This document shows, in pieces, positions 48,413-60,874 of a DNA stretch of 64,000 nt; the first letter of the stretch is position 1; every line of letters starts with the position of its first letter. The stretch comes from Paraspadella gotoi (Eukaryota; Chaetognatha): assembly GCA_051294375.1 (NCBI GenBank), contig CM119267.1, forward strand, positions 14,067,694 to 14,131,693. The letters are read 5' to 3'. Both the position numbers and the translations under genes were made by a program. Below the pieces are notes generated by a model. That model was not told where the DNA came from. It made no database searches and saw only the letters and a program-made list of their open reading frames with translations.

Positions 48413-50714
48413 CTAGGAAGGAATAATATTAGACGCGAATTTCAGATTATATGAATAAAACTACCATATGTGCCATGTTTATTTCTTGACAAAAAAAGGT
48501 TTTCCTTCCCCAAAGTCAACTGAAATGAAATATTTTAGTCCGCCTGTACATGATGTCGTATGGCTGTTCTGTTTATCTAAAACGAGAAAGTGTTACTGTC
48601 TACTGTCTAGCTCAATCAAGGGAAAAATATTTTTTAAAATTGGGTTTTCTTAAAAAAATTCATTTCTAACCCCTCTTGTAGAAATAAACTCCACTTTGAG
48701 TGACGTGAGTTTTACCTCGCGTTTGTTTGAGTTCTTGTGTACTAAAAGTAACTTTTTTTTTCTTACGAAATGGAATGAAACACAGTAGATTCCTCGCCTC
48801 CCAGATTCCAGGTTCCCTTGAAGGAATTTTATGTTCTCCACTGAGTATAAATTTTAATTTATAGTTTAAAAAAATTTTTTTTGTTAACCCGTTTTTCTTT
48901 ATGTTCAAAAAATCAAAGCCCGACAATCTGACTTAATTATTTTTTAAAGAATTTATAGCTCAGGGAGAATAAAGGATTTATAGCTGGTTTTTATATGAAG
49001 GAAATAATTCATGAACGAATTCCTTGTCGGTAAAGAGAGACAGAGTGGTTCGAATAAGGAAACGTTCAATCCTGTTCTAAAAAAAAAAAAATTCCAGTAA
49101 AAGAGAACTCCCATCAAGGTTAAGGAAATATGCTTTTAACCCGAAAACTTTTCCTTTCCAAACCAAGTTGACCTTTAATTAACAAACAGGCCGCTCTTTT
49201 GAAGTCATTGACGAAAAGACTAATTCCCAATCAAGGAAGCGATTAATTAAGCAACTTTGATCCCGTTAAATTCTAATAATTTTTAATAATCCCGGCTTTT
49301 GATTAAGGAAATCAGACCTCAATGATAATCAACAAATTTCGCCGGGGACTTTGAGCAAATCACTCCGGGTCCCAAACCAATCAACTACGCCGCAATTCGA
49401 ACCTGATCGTCGGATGCAATCTGTCGGCCGACGAGAAATTCTCGTCCGCAATAATCGACGGGCTTCGAAGGGACGTCGTTTCGGGACAGGTGGCGCTGAC
49501 ACGAGATAGCTTAAGTCATGGTGGGAGTAGGATAAGGGAAGTTAAATAATAATCGTTTTGAATACCGCACTATTTGAAAAAAGTTGAGTAGGGGTTATGG
49601 AAAATTAAAAAAAAAAAAACAGTGGCGACGGGAATAGCTATTATTAAACAATGTCAGTTATCATTTAAATAGTGAATTAAACGGAATTCCCCCGATGAAA
49701 TGTCGGGCGATAACGCTTTAGGTAATTCCTTACCCCGTGAAAACGAAAAGAGAATGATTAAGGTAAGGTCGATGGACGGGCATCTTGGGATTGGGAGGAA
49801 GATTGGGGGAGAGTTGGGAGAAAAAAACGTGGTCCAAGCCTGAAAAGTAGTCATCGTAGATTTTTTTAAAAAAAATTAATTCCCTTTAGTTAGTTATTTT
49901 TCAATTTTTTGTTCGTTTAATTTTTGATAAAAACGAAGCGAAGAATTTGGCCACGGAATTTTGGCGGGAAGGATCGTTCAAGACCTTTTTTTTTTTTTTT
50001 AATTTGGGGTGCTCCCATTTATCTGAAGTGGTTGTTTGGAAAACCCTTAGGATGGTTAATAAGGTGAACCAACCCTTACCGGCAACAAGGGGATGTGGTT
50101 TTTCTTCATGGTTTGAAGGCTTTAAAAAAAAAAGAAACCTCGGGGGAACTTTATTCAGGGTTTTAATTATACTCGGATTTATTTTACCAAAAAGAGTTTA
50201 AAGGAAAATATTACCAACAAAAAAAACGCTTGGGCTGGTTAACTTGGATATGCATTTCATGCAAAATCCGAATATTCACCGGTAATTTTTACAATATTGC
50301 AAGATTTTAAGAACCTGAAAGTTATGAGAATGATGACATACGACGTGACGATAATGACATGCTTGGAAGGCGTTGATAGAGCCACGAATTCTTAAACTTT
50401 TACTCCACCGTCCACCATCATAGGGTTTTTTTTTATATTTTATTTGTAAGAAAAATTTGAAAAAATAATGACGAAAAAATTGAGTCCGTTTGATCGATTC
50501 TTCACTCTCCACTTTTTTCCTTTTTATTTACTATTTTAAAGGAGAGAGAGGAAAACATGGCCCCGTCTCTCTCTCTCTCCTCCTTTTTTTTAAATACTCT
50601 TTCGGGCGATGAATAAGGAATGGAAGTTGTTTTCGGAATGAACAAAGAAAAAGAACCGAGAAAGACATTAAAAGGAAAGAGAGGATGAAAAGGGGAAAGG
50701 AAAGATGGGGGTTA
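48413..50714. other. No supported gene
   Basis: Upstream exons of the minus-strand LDLa gene would be expected here, but none was recognised. AT-rich with poly-T/A runs. Confidence 0.4.
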
Positions 50715-50920
50715 ACGGGTGGAGGAGGGGAAGAGGAGCGGAGGGGGAGAAGGAGGGGAAGAGGAAGGGAGGGAGGAAGAGGCGTGAGAGAAGAAGAGTG
50801 AGGAAACGAGAAGAGAGAACCGATGAGTCAGCGAATCCAGTGAGACCTAAAAAGTTTCGTAAGGTGAGTAGCGACGATGAAAAAAGACTCTAGTGTCCGC
50901 TTGGGAAACTTGAGAAATCC
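50715..50920 (+). repeat. Dispersed repeat, copy 2
   Basis: Same sequence as 42300-42518 with one- or two-base indels in A and GA runs. Continues past the copy-1 breakpoint into AAATCCGGTAAGAATATGAG and then (GA)n. Confidence 0.85.
50810..50863 (+). CDS. Candidate exon end in the 3' copy of a dispersed repeat
   Basis: Same short peptide (TDESANPVRPKKFRK) and same GTGAGT donor (50864) as the copy at 42410-42464. Here the sequence continues without a gap into (GA)n. Two near-identical copies 8.4 kb apart make either a real duplication or overlapping contig ends likely. Confidence 0.25.
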
Positions 50921-50934
50921 GGTAAGAATATGAG

Positions 50935-51293
50935 AAGAGAGAGAGAGAGAAGAGAGGAGAGAGGAGAGAGAGAGAGAGAGAGAAGAGTAGACGAGAAGAG
51001 AGGAGAGAGGAGAGAGAGAGAGAGAGAGAGAGGAGGAGAGAGAGCGAGAGAGAGAGAGTTCCAAGATTACGTCTCGTCGTCACTGCGATAGCCTCGCTCA
51101 AGAATACACGTATATCCGTTGTCGAGTCCAAACCGTCGCCCGCCGTCTATTTCGTCGCTTAGACCGCTCCTCGATCGACATCATCATCATCATTCGACAG
51201 AGAGAGAGAGAGACTGAGAGGAGAGCAGAGAGAGAGAGAGAGAGAGTGAGAGAGAGTGAGGAAGAGAGAGAGAGAAGGAGAGAGAGAGAGAGA
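50935..51293 (+). repeat. Two (GA)n tracts around a short unique insert
   Basis: GA-rich tracts at 50935-51058 and 51199-51293 flank about 140 bases of mixed sequence containing TCATCATCATCATT. No coding signal. Confidence 0.85.
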
Positions 51294-53482
51294 ATATTTG
51301 TTATCACCTTTGTTTACCTTTTTGATCTTGAGTGTTACTCGTAGCGTAATGGCGATGATAGAGATAAGATGAGTCGAGAAGAAAAACGTAAATCATCTTA
51401 AGTAATTCTGTTCTATATTCTATACATACTTGACAAAAAACTTTATTTATTGAAAAAAATTAGAGAAACTTAGAGAATTGATTGACTTGCTTGGAGGACT
51501 TCACTTTTTGTTCCGACGACGACGACCACCCGGGGGAAGACGACCATAACGACGACGATTTCAAGTCAAGTCAAGTAAAGCGACGATAATTTCTCAATGA
51601 AGACAAATGCATATTTTTCTTCTTTTTTCCTCTACAAAAAAAAAATCGATATTTATACGGATTTTGACAACATTTGTTGTCGTTTTGTCGTTTCGATCCT
51701 CAATTTTACGGCTCAAGATTAACGAGACTGACTTCCGATCGCTCGCTCTTAAAAAAAAAATAATCCAAATGGCAAATCCTTCCCGAACTTTTTCTAGTTT
51801 AAGTTTCAAAGTTCGAAAAATTAAATCGACCCTCTTTTTTTCTCTCTCTGCGAGACCACAAATCTGTGACTCCCAATCTGTGAGACCCAGAGCCGAACCC
51901 TTAAAAATCACTTTTCGACTTCCCCTCGCGCTTTTCCCCTCCTCCGCGATTTATTCGCCCCAGTCCCCAATTTATTTATTTCCTTCCGGATTCGTCATCT
52001 TTTTGCCCAAAGAGACGTCTTTTCACATGACAATAATTAGGAGTTAAAATTAACGAACAAATTGTTTATGCTAATCGTTGATATATATCCGAAAACAAAG
52101 AGCAGAGGGAGAAGGAAGTGTAATTCGCTAGATTTATTCCTCGAACGTTCACTCAATTTAAAAAAAAAAAACATTCTTTTTCTCTTTTACGATCCGGGCG
52201 CCTCTCTTAGTCTTTTCTCCCACATCTTCAATGTTCAATCGTTCATTCCCTTCCACCCACGCTCATTCCAATCGCATCTCTACATCTAGGACAACCCCTA
52301 AGTTGCAGGCTTGCGTATTTTAACTCATTTTTCTCGTCTCGCGCTTTAGATGGTTCGTTGTTCAAATTTAGTCACAATTCTAGATTCATTCCGAACAACT
52401 TCATCCATCTTTAAATCCATCTCTCATCCATTCCCCAACCATCTTCAATCACCCTTCGACTCTCAAACCTGTCGCAGATCTTCGACGGCAATTCATCAAC
52501 TCACCTCATCCTCCACTCCTACCTCGTTCATCATGACGCAACATTTTTTACGGTTCATAATCGACGTTCGTAAATCGATGATGCATCTTTTTATTCTTTT
52601 TTTTTTCCCCTTTTGTTTATTTCAACTTTTTCGTTCGGCATCCCCCCGCCATCTCACATCATCCTTTCGGATCGAATTTCGCATTCTTCTCTTTTCGTCG
52701 ATGACCTCCGATCGCGAGTTCACGCGCTTCGATCCCCATCTCAACTCCCTCCTCCCTCTCCCCCTTTCCCGAAACGTCTGAGAGTACGATAGCGAAGGTC
52801 GATGGTTCAAATCCGCTCTTCGAGGAATTTTTCACTCTCTTCGCCACCGTAAGGTCGAACCCGTCAATTCCCCCCGCATCTCTAAATCCTCTCTCCATCC
52901 ATCGATCCCGTCCGATGATCCTCCTCAGAGTCCAGGTCTCGTTTGTATCGAATTTTTCACCTCTGGAGATCTGGACTTTTCGTCGCCCTCTTGTGTCGGC
53001 CGCTGGTGTCGGCCTCTTGTGTGGGACTCTCGTCGGCTTCTTCCTCCAGTTTCTCAGATTTCGTCGTCGCAATTTCAACGCCACCGGCGCCAAGTGACCG
53101 AGAGGAGAACAGATCTTTCATTATTTAGTATTCATTGTAAATTGTAATATGCTTCATAATAGAGACTTTGTCCAATTTTTATATTTCACAGTCTTTCAAC
53201 CAGGCAATTTTATCACGTTTCCTTCTGATACCTTCAGTAACAAGCCTGTTTTATCTATTATAAAATTGGTAGAACCAAAATAAAAAGTATTCATTCATTT
53301 AGCTATCTTGCCCCTGGCATGGGACTGGCAATGGTGGTTTAAGGCATCCATCCCTCTTACAGTCCAGTTTATTGACAGAAGAAAAAGTGAATAGAATACG
53401 AATTCTCTTATCCCATGTCGGATTATTCTCACCAAAGTGAAACACCCAAAACGGAAACGAACTTGACTCGTTTTACTTTCAG
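51294..53482. other. No supported gene
   Basis: Open frames at 52350-52781 (plus) and 52659-53093 (minus) are fairly long but match nothing known. The minus one overlaps a B-box-like GGTTCAAATCC at 52806-52816, so it is partly SINE-like. Confidence 0.35.
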
Positions 53483-53514
53483 TCTCTCACTTTTTTTTTC
53501 GAACGGCGTCAAAG

Positions 53515-53611
53515 GCTGGAAAAAGCCAACGCCCGCCGTCCCGTCCGCCAAGCCACCCATCACCCGCCCCAACCCCGAAGTTCGACAATTCCCCATTCAC
53601 TCTCCGACAGT
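53515..53611 (+). CDS. Candidate proline-rich exon
   Basis: Ends in a strong donor (GTGAGT from 53612) and begins after a pyrimidine-rich stretch ending aaag, or further upstream at 53483 after actttcag. The open frame includes KKPTPAVPSAKPPITRPNP and EVRQFPIHSPTV. Third codon positions are mostly C or G, as in the IF exons. Proline-rich linkers of this kind occur in many signalling and cytoskeletal proteins, so no function can be assigned. The following (CT)n gap hides the next part. Confidence 0.3.
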
Positions 53612-53665
53612 GTGAGTCATTCGTGAGACGTGAACGAAGAAAAAATATATATAAATGGAAAAGAG

Positions 53666-53734
53666 NNNNNNNNNNNNNNNNNNNNNNNNNNNNNNNNNNN
53701 NNNNNNNNNNNNNNNNNNNNNNNNNNNNNNNNNN
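53666..53734. other. Assembly gap
   Basis: Followed by (CT)n. Confidence 1.
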
Positions 53735-54055
53735 CTCTCTCTCTCTCTCTCTTTCTCTCTTTCTCTCTCTCTTCGATCTCATTGCTCTTCCTCCTCTTCT
53801 TCCTGGGCGGCTGCGCCAGCGTTCTCAGACGCTGCAATAAAAGCGGCAGAGACTGCAGCAGTACCTTTGCCCCTTGGCTGCTGCGGGATGCTGCCGCGGC
53901 TGAAATGCCGTCCGAGACGTCGGTGGTGGCGATTCTTTCTGGTCGATGGCGATGGTGGCGGCGACGGTGGCGGAGGTGAGGAGTGGGGTGCAGCGAGAAA
54001 ATTGGAGAGGAGGTGTTGGATCGAAGCTGTTATAAAAAGTCAATGAGAGAGAGAG
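53735..54055. other. GC-rich patch with CTGCAG/GCTGC motifs
   Basis: 53800-53990 is rich in GCNGC and GGTGGCG. One frame gives SDAAIKAAETAAVP, similar to AAQSAAETAAAPS at about 63885-63925. It may be a shared GC-rich repeat rather than coding. Confidence 0.3.
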
Positions 54056-54465
54056 NNNNNNNNNNNNNNNNNNNNNNNNNNNNNNNNNNNNNNNNNNNNN
54101 NNNNNNNNNNNNNNNNNNNNNNNNNNNNNNNNNNNNNNNNNNNNNNNNNNNNNNNNNNNNNNNNNNNNNNNNNNNNNNNNNNNNNNNNNNNNNNNNNNNN
54201 NNNNNNNNNNNNNNNNNNNNNNNNNNNNNNNNNNNNNNNNNNNNNNNNNNNNNNNNNNNNNNNNNNNNNNNNNNNNNNNNNNNNNNNNNNNNNNNNNNNN
54301 NNNNNNNNNNNNNNNNNNNNNNNNNNNNNNNNNNNNNNNNNNNNNNNNNNNNNNNNNNNNNNNNNNNNNNNNNNNNNNNNNNNNNNNNNNNNNNNNNNNN
54401 NNNNNNNNNNNNNNNNNNNNNNNNNNNNNNNNNNNNNNNNNNNNNNNNNNNNNNNNNNNNNNNNN
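54056..54465. other. Assembly gap
   Basis: Preceded by (GA)n. Confidence 1.
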
Positions 54466-55425
54466 CGACGACGCCGTCGACGAAAGCGGCTTAAAATCCC
54501 GGGGAAGTCGAGGACTGAGTTCAGAGCCACCGCGATCGCCGGTTCCTTCGCAGACCAGAAAAGAGAACAATTTTTTTTTTAAAAAAAAGAGGAGAACGAG
54601 AGACGAGAACGAAAAAAAAAAAAGAAAAGAAAATCATTTCTCTTTCTTTTTTTGTTGCAGAGAAAAAAAGAAGAAAAAGAAATTGCCTTCAAAGTTCGAA
54701 CGAAAAAAAAAACAAACTTAGGAAATAAAATTCTTCTCATCCCAGTTCGTTTGTTATATCAGATTTCAAATTTTTATTTTCTCATTTCATAAGACGAAAT
54801 ATAACAAACTTCGCATTCTCTCGCACACGCAGCCTTTAGTTTTATTTTTTGTTGCCAAAAAGAAAAGAAATAAAACAAACATCTTCGCCAATCAAAAAAA
54901 AAAATCGAAAAAACACGTGTAAGTATAGAGTTTGTCAGACCGATTTGTCTGGTTTTAAATTAAAAATGTTCCCTTTGTTTGCGAATGTTGACCGATTTAT
55001 TGATTGAAAATTATCAGTCTCAAGCAATGCCAAACCAACCTAGCTAAAACAGTATTCTTTCTCATATCAATTAAAATATGAGAATTTCATAGCCAAAGCA
55101 CATTAAGTTGAGGGTCAAGCTTTTTTTTTTTCCAATTAAGGACGCAATACTCTGTACTAGCTGATTGCCCACATCTCTCTTCAGTGAAATCGTAAAAACA
55201 AACAGCGTAGATTCAATCGCAAGTTCGAAATCCAAAGCTGAACTTTGTTTCAAATCGATATCAATATGAGAGAGAAAAAGAGAAAGAGATAATTATTGAT
55301 ACGACTAATTTCTTGATTGACCTCGCTTTTTTTTTCTTTAAATCTTCATTTAATTTTATTTCGAAAAATTTCGTTCAGGACGAGTCCAAATTATAACCGG
55401 CAACTTGGCAGGCTAGAAAACGAGG

Positions 55426-55465
<40 letters not shown>

Positions 55466-55822
55466 TCGCCTAGCTGTAAATGAATGTTAAACGAAGTTTG
55501 TGTTAGGAAAGATCGAGAAAGAGAGAGAGAGAGAGAGAGAAAAAGATTCGAAATCTAAAACACGTTGTCGTTGATTGGAAAGTAACGAGAGGAGCGAATT
55601 AAAAGGGCGAAAAAAAGTAGGGGGTTTCGCTTAAATTGCTGGTTTTGAAGGTGGTAGCGTCGAGGTAGTGGTGATAGGGTGGAAAGGTAAAATCAAAGAG
55701 AAAGCAGCGTGGTGTCAAAGTCGACCAGGATGTCGAGGAATGCTCGGGGAGTGACGAGAGAGTGACGAGTGCCGTCATCGGAGCGGTGGGGGATTTCCCC
55801 AAGGTCGGGGAGCGAGCGAGCG

Positions 55823-55863
<41 letters not shown>

Positions 55864-56660
55864 CAAGAGGGCCACTTTTTAAAGAATCTTTCGAAAAAGC
55901 AACAAAATTCTCGAATGTTCTGACGGTGAAACTCGGAATAAAAAATCTGTTCAATATCCTCTCATTCTTACTATTTGTATCTTCCTTTTGCTGTCTCACT
56001 CTTTTTTTTCTTACTCTCACTTATATAACTTTTTATTTTCATTCTATCAGCCTCTAATATGAGCTTGATATTGTAAATCCAAATTTTTCCTCGAATTTTA
56101 TACTTTTTACGATTTTCGTATGAAAAATTAAAAAATCCAAGCTTTTGAAAGCCAACGCCCACAAGGGAAGGGGAAAAAACGTTCAATATTTTTTAATTCT
56201 AATTTTAAAAGAGCGAAAAAGAATTTTTTATTTAACCATCTCTGTATATTTTTCCCCGGAGTCAGTGAGTGAAAGAGTGAGAGAGACCAAGAGAGAAAGA
56301 GAGAGAGAGAGAAAAACACGAATTTTTTTTCTAATTTTCTAATTTTTTTTTCTTGTTTCTAATTTTCAGTTCGTTTTTGTTTTTCTCTTTCTCGACTGTA
56401 AAAATGAATTGAATTAAGAGAAGTAAAAACACTAACTGGAGTTTTGTGTTTTTTTAGATTCGGACGACCAGAAATTTTAAATGACCCAGAAATTTAGATT
56501 CAAAATTAAGACTATAAGCAAAATCCGGTTCGCTACTTTTCTTTTTCTTTTCAACGAAGTCTCTTCGGCTTCAATTCTGCTATTTCTACAACCCAAAAAA
56601 AGGTGAAATACGAATGAGGGCCACCGCTCAGTGTTTCACCCGTGTCTCTGAAAAAGTGAA

Positions 56661-56779
56661 NNNNNNNNNNNNNNNNNNNNNNNNNNNNNNNNNNNNNNNN
56701 NNNNNNNNNNNNNNNNNNNNNNNNNNNNNNNNNNNNNNNNNNNNNNNNNNNNNNNNNNNNNNNNNNNNNNNNNNNNNNN
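56661..56779. other. Assembly gap
   Basis: Followed by a short (CA)n. Confidence 1.
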
Positions 56780-57035
56780 ACACACACAAACACAGAAACT
56801 GTCTGGACAACGGGGAAAACATGAACGTTACTGTCTGACTCTTCACTTCGTCACGCGATAATATTTTGTCCGTGAATTTTTATTAAAAAAATTTTTGCTC
56901 AGAGCTAATTTTTTATTCTTTAGCTATACAAATATCTCTGTCCCTCTGATCTCATGTTTTTGAAGGATATGGGAAAATTATTTCCCTTTAATACATTTTT
57001 CCTTGGGCGTGAAGAGAAAAATATCTTCACAAGTT

Positions 57036-57268
57036 NNNNNNNNNNNNNNNNNNNNNNNNNNNNNNNNNNNNNNNNNNNNNNNNNNNNNNNNNNNNNNNNN
57101 NNNNNNNNNNNNNNNNNNNNNNNNNNNNNNNNNNNNNNNNNNNNNNNNNNNNNNNNNNNNNNNNNNNNNNNNNNNNNNNNNNNNNNNNNNNNNNNNNNNN
57201 NNNNNNNNNNNNNNNNNNNNNNNNNNNNNNNNNNNNNNNNNNNNNNNNNNNNNNNNNNNNNNNNNNNN
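57036..57268. other. Assembly gap
   Basis: No microsatellite at either edge. Confidence 1.
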
Positions 57269-58039
57269 TATTAAACGTTTGATATCTGCCCGAAAGCAAA
57301 AATGAGCGATGGGGTATAATGATAAAATTCAATTTCTCGCGGCATTATTTATTTATAAGAAAAGAAAAAAACAGCATGTATTATGCAAAAACCAACATAG
57401 AATTATATTAATGAAGAGACGTAAAGACGTGCAAAGACAATAATGATAGAAGGGAGAAAAACTCGAATATTTTTTTTACTTACAGTGAAAAAGAGAAGTT
57501 ATTTTAGTCGTAAAATCAGTGTAAATTAAAAAAACCAAAAAAAAATAAAAAAGACGAAATCAGTGTGTGCGTAAATCGAGATGACTAATCTGAACGACTT
57601 GAAATAATAATTTTATACAGCACAAATATGTATCGACAAACGCATTCTTATCCTGAACTAAAGGAGGGGGTTCTTGATCTTACAAAAGATCAGTTCCATG
57701 ATTCCGTCACTCGCCTTAGAGAACAACAGCCTCATCCTGATGACTTTTCCTATTTTTTTTGTATAATCGACTAAGTTTGATACTAATTCCACTCGAGTTC
57801 ATAGCGCATTAGGTAGAATATAGTTCGTCACGGTCAACAAATCCATTTTCGACAATTTGTTTACATCGCCGTCGGTCGGATCCTCATTTTCTTTTATGTG
57901 GCAGTTTATAGTCGTCTAATACCAGCACAATCCAAAATATTATCCGCAATTGTTTTTATCTCAATTTTTTTAAAGAGATTAATTGTTTTTAAAATATTTT
58001 TTCCATTTTTTTTGTGACATAAAGTCTGCGTACTCGGCG

Positions 58040-60426
58040 ATGCAGAGTCAGTCGAGTTCGAGATCTTTCTCGACGTCGAGTCAGGTAATCATTCATTTTT
58101 TTCTACTCATCATTTTATCTCACGGGTTTGACGTCAACTTAATATCTATTTGATAAAAAAATTCGTTTACAAAAATGTTTTTACGACATACTTCCGGAAT
58201 TTCGAAAGTGGAGCTTGCACGCAGATTTTCCACGAGTTAAACATTAATAAGTGATTTTTTTTTCAAAAACAGAGAATATCATCAACTAAGTAAATTGCGC
58301 AGTTCGCAGGCTTCACTATCTGTTAAAAAAAACTCTTAAGAGGGAACACGCTGTATTTTGTCGAGTCATCGATATAGAATCATTATTTTCGCTTCTGAAG
58401 TGACAAACGCACCAATTTTATTTTTGTTTGGTTGTTTTTTTTTTCCACACGATATGACGTGCCCCCCCCCCCAAAAAAAAACAACCATTGTAAACACTAC
58501 CGCTGTGGGTTTCGAAAAAACATCATTCGCCGCCTAAAAACCATCGACCTCCGTTAACATAGATCCCGATCATATTTCGTGTGGCAATTAATCTGTTTAC
58601 TTTGATAATAAAAAGAAGCGTGCCCAGCCCTAGTGGTCTTTATAAAATAGTTATTGGGCGTTCGAAAGCCGGGCGTCACAAAAAAAAAAAGAGGCTCGTT
58701 GTCAAAAAGGAAAGCCTTTCACTCAAGGGCGGTTGGCCTTCGTCGCCTACCCTTTCCAGCCGCCGGTCGCGTCGCCTGACGACAGCGGAGATCGAAAAGA
58801 AGGGACCCAGTTTTCCTTCGACCCTTTGACGAAAAATTTCAGGTTCTCCTCAGATGACCCGAAATTTTTAGCCCTGGGGGCCGAAAAGAGGGTTAGGGCC
58901 TTTTTTAATGTTTTTTTTTAATTTAATATGACTTTTTAGCAATTTGTATCTGTAGCTTCGTCTCAATTTAATTATATCCGCATTACTGTTTTTAATATTT
59001 ATCAATTACGAAAATGGCATCGGTATTTGTTTATTCTTTTGAGGTATCTGTAATATCTGCAATTAAGGCTTAATTTAAGGAGGGATAACTTTATCATTAT
59101 GACTAGAGACTAAAAAAATACATTTGCTCGACAGATTTTTTTTTTTTCAACTTTACAAGATCGAGTAATTTGGCGGAATGCAGGATTTTAAGCGCAGGCA
59201 ACTTACCTTAAAAACCGGTTTTGACAAGCTTTGAAAAATTGTTCAATTTCAAACTCTCTCGAGCCGGTTGAAAAGTTGAATAAACTGAAGAACGAAAGAA
59301 AGAAAGAAAGAAAAAAAAAGAATGAAAGAGATAAAACAAGAAGGAAAGAAGGAGAAAAGTAAAAAATTAAAAAAGAAAAGAAGTCGACGAAAAAAATTGA
59401 GAGACAAGAAAAAATAAAAAGAAAAAAACTAAATAAAATTAAAAATGAAAGAAACAGCATGGGCTTCTTTCAGTTTTTAGTTTTTTAACGACTTTTAGAC
59501 TATGCTGTTCTTTCGCCCATCTTCACGGCATCGCCCATCCTCCAACGATCCTTCTAATCTTCCTAAAACCCCACTTCCCCTTCCCCCCTCTTCCCCCCTT
59601 CCCCCCTTCCCCTTTCCCCTCAGCTCACAACAGAAGAGGCAGCGGCCCTCCCGGCATGTCGCTCCGCATGGCGGTGGCGGGCTGGGTCGGCACCGGCGGC
59701 GGCTCGGTGAGCAGCGCCGTCGCGAGGTGGCGGCCAACCCATCGGCCGTCATCGCCCAACGCGAGAAGGAGAAGCGCGATCTGCAGGAGCTCAACGACAG
59801 ATTCGCGTCGTACATCGAACGCGTTCGGTTCCTCGAGGCCGACAACAAGAGGTTGCAGTCCATCATCGATGTGCTCAAGGTGAGGTTCGGATCGACGCAA
59901 AAAGCGTTGCCTGGTGACCAGGCTGGTCCATTGGCATATTTTATAGTTATTATTGCTTGTTGCCGTTTCGCTATGATGTTAAATAACTTGGCTGCTTGTA
60001 ATCTATTAAAATGTCGATGTATGTCGTTGTATTGGTCGTTGTATTGATAATCTTCTTTAAAAGATTGTGTAATTTCTAAAAAAATTGTGGTTTCTTTTTC
60101 TTACATGTTCATCATGTTCATTGTTTATTGTTCATTTGTAAAATTTTGTTTACAATTTCATCAATAATAACTACTTGGCACACCGACCCTCCCTTTTTCA
60201 CTCTCCGATCACCATCCGAACCATCCTTCCAACCGCTCTTCAACCAACCCTCCCTCTTCTCCCTCCAACAGGTCAAGTTCGAAAAGTTGGAGGAGACGTT
60301 GAAGGAGATGTACGAGGCTGAGCTGGAGCAGGCGAGGAAGACCATCGACGAGACGACCAAGGCCAAGGCCGAGGTCGAGCTCAAGGTGCAGAGGCTCGAG
60401 GAAGAGCTCGCCGACTACAAGAGGAG
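58040..60426 (+). CDS. Cytoplasmic intermediate filament protein, 5' part (head, coil 1A, start of coil 1B)
   Basis: Structural filament protein of the cytoskeleton. Exon 1 (58040-58084) encodes a Ser-rich head, MQSQSSSRSFSTSSQ, then GTAATC. Exon 2 (about 59624 or 59634 to 59879, then GTGAGG) carries the coil 1A signature EKRDLQELNDRFASYIERV followed by RFLEADNKRL. Exon 3 (60272-60426, then GTCAGT) starts coil 1B with EMYEAELEQARKTIDET. The DRFASYIERVRFLEA form is cytoplasmic-IF-like rather than lamin-like. The rest of the rod and tail are not seen and must lie beyond 64 kb. Odd point: just before coil 1A, codon bias favours a different frame (59656 to about 59725, containing RRGSGPPGMSL) from the one that reaches the rod, so one base may be missing near 59724. 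The exon 2 acceptor is uncertain: the first AG (59623) does not keep the rod frame with exon 1, the second (59633) does. Confidence 0.85.
59207..59284 (-). CDS. Candidate 78-base internal exon, opposite strand to the IF gene
   Basis: A long pyrimidine tract ending cttcag precedes 59284, and AAG then GTAAGT follows at 59207, so both splice sites fit consensus well. One frame is open throughout and gives FSTGSREFEIEQFFKACQN plus RFL, an ordinary soluble-protein composition. I do not recognise the family. It lies inside the first intron of the plus-strand intermediate filament gene, implying a nested or overlapping antisense gene if real. No partner exon was identified. Confidence 0.3.
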
Positions 60427-60625
60427 GTCAGTTGCTTCTTTTATATTTTTTACTGTTTCACTGTGGATTGCCGGTTGTGACTCGGAAAAGGTCGACTTTG
60501 AGGGATGAAGACCCGATGTTAGTTTGAACTGTCGATAACCCTCAAATTTAATTAAACGATTAAAAATACATTTTTTTAACTTTCGAGTCGACGACCTGTC
60601 ACCGTCGTCAAAATCGGGGTCCACT

Positions 60626-60656
<31 letters not shown>

Positions 60657-60804
60657 CAATCACCGTCGTCGTTGTCGTCCGCTATTCCGATCGATTGCCC
60701 CCGTACACGAACCCAGAGCCGGGAATTTTCTTTTTTTTCTCTGTCCCGCCTTGAGTAAATCGGTCACGGAATCGTTTTGGCCAAAATCAATCTGTCTATC
60801 TCTC

Positions 60805-60807
<3 letters not shown>

Positions 60808-60850
<43 letters not shown>

Positions 60851-60874
60851 TCTCTCTCTCTCTCTCTCTCTCTG
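60808..60874 (+). repeat. (CT)n microsatellite in IF intron 3
   Basis: CT run with CATCT and TTCT interruptions, downstream of the last visible IF exon. A (GTC)n tract lies nearby at 60628-60655. Confidence 0.9.

Larger units (their letters stand above)
54466..58039. other. Upstream region of the IF gene, no supported gene
   Basis: AT-rich with poly-A/T runs, (GA)n tracts at 55422-55465, 55518-55541 and 55828-55862, and two gaps. Confidence 0.4.

Noticed and set aside
52659-53093. 144-codon minus-strand frame
   Set aside because: It includes SGFEPSTFA, the usual reverse translation of a tRNA-like B-box, and has no domain; probably SINE-related or chance.
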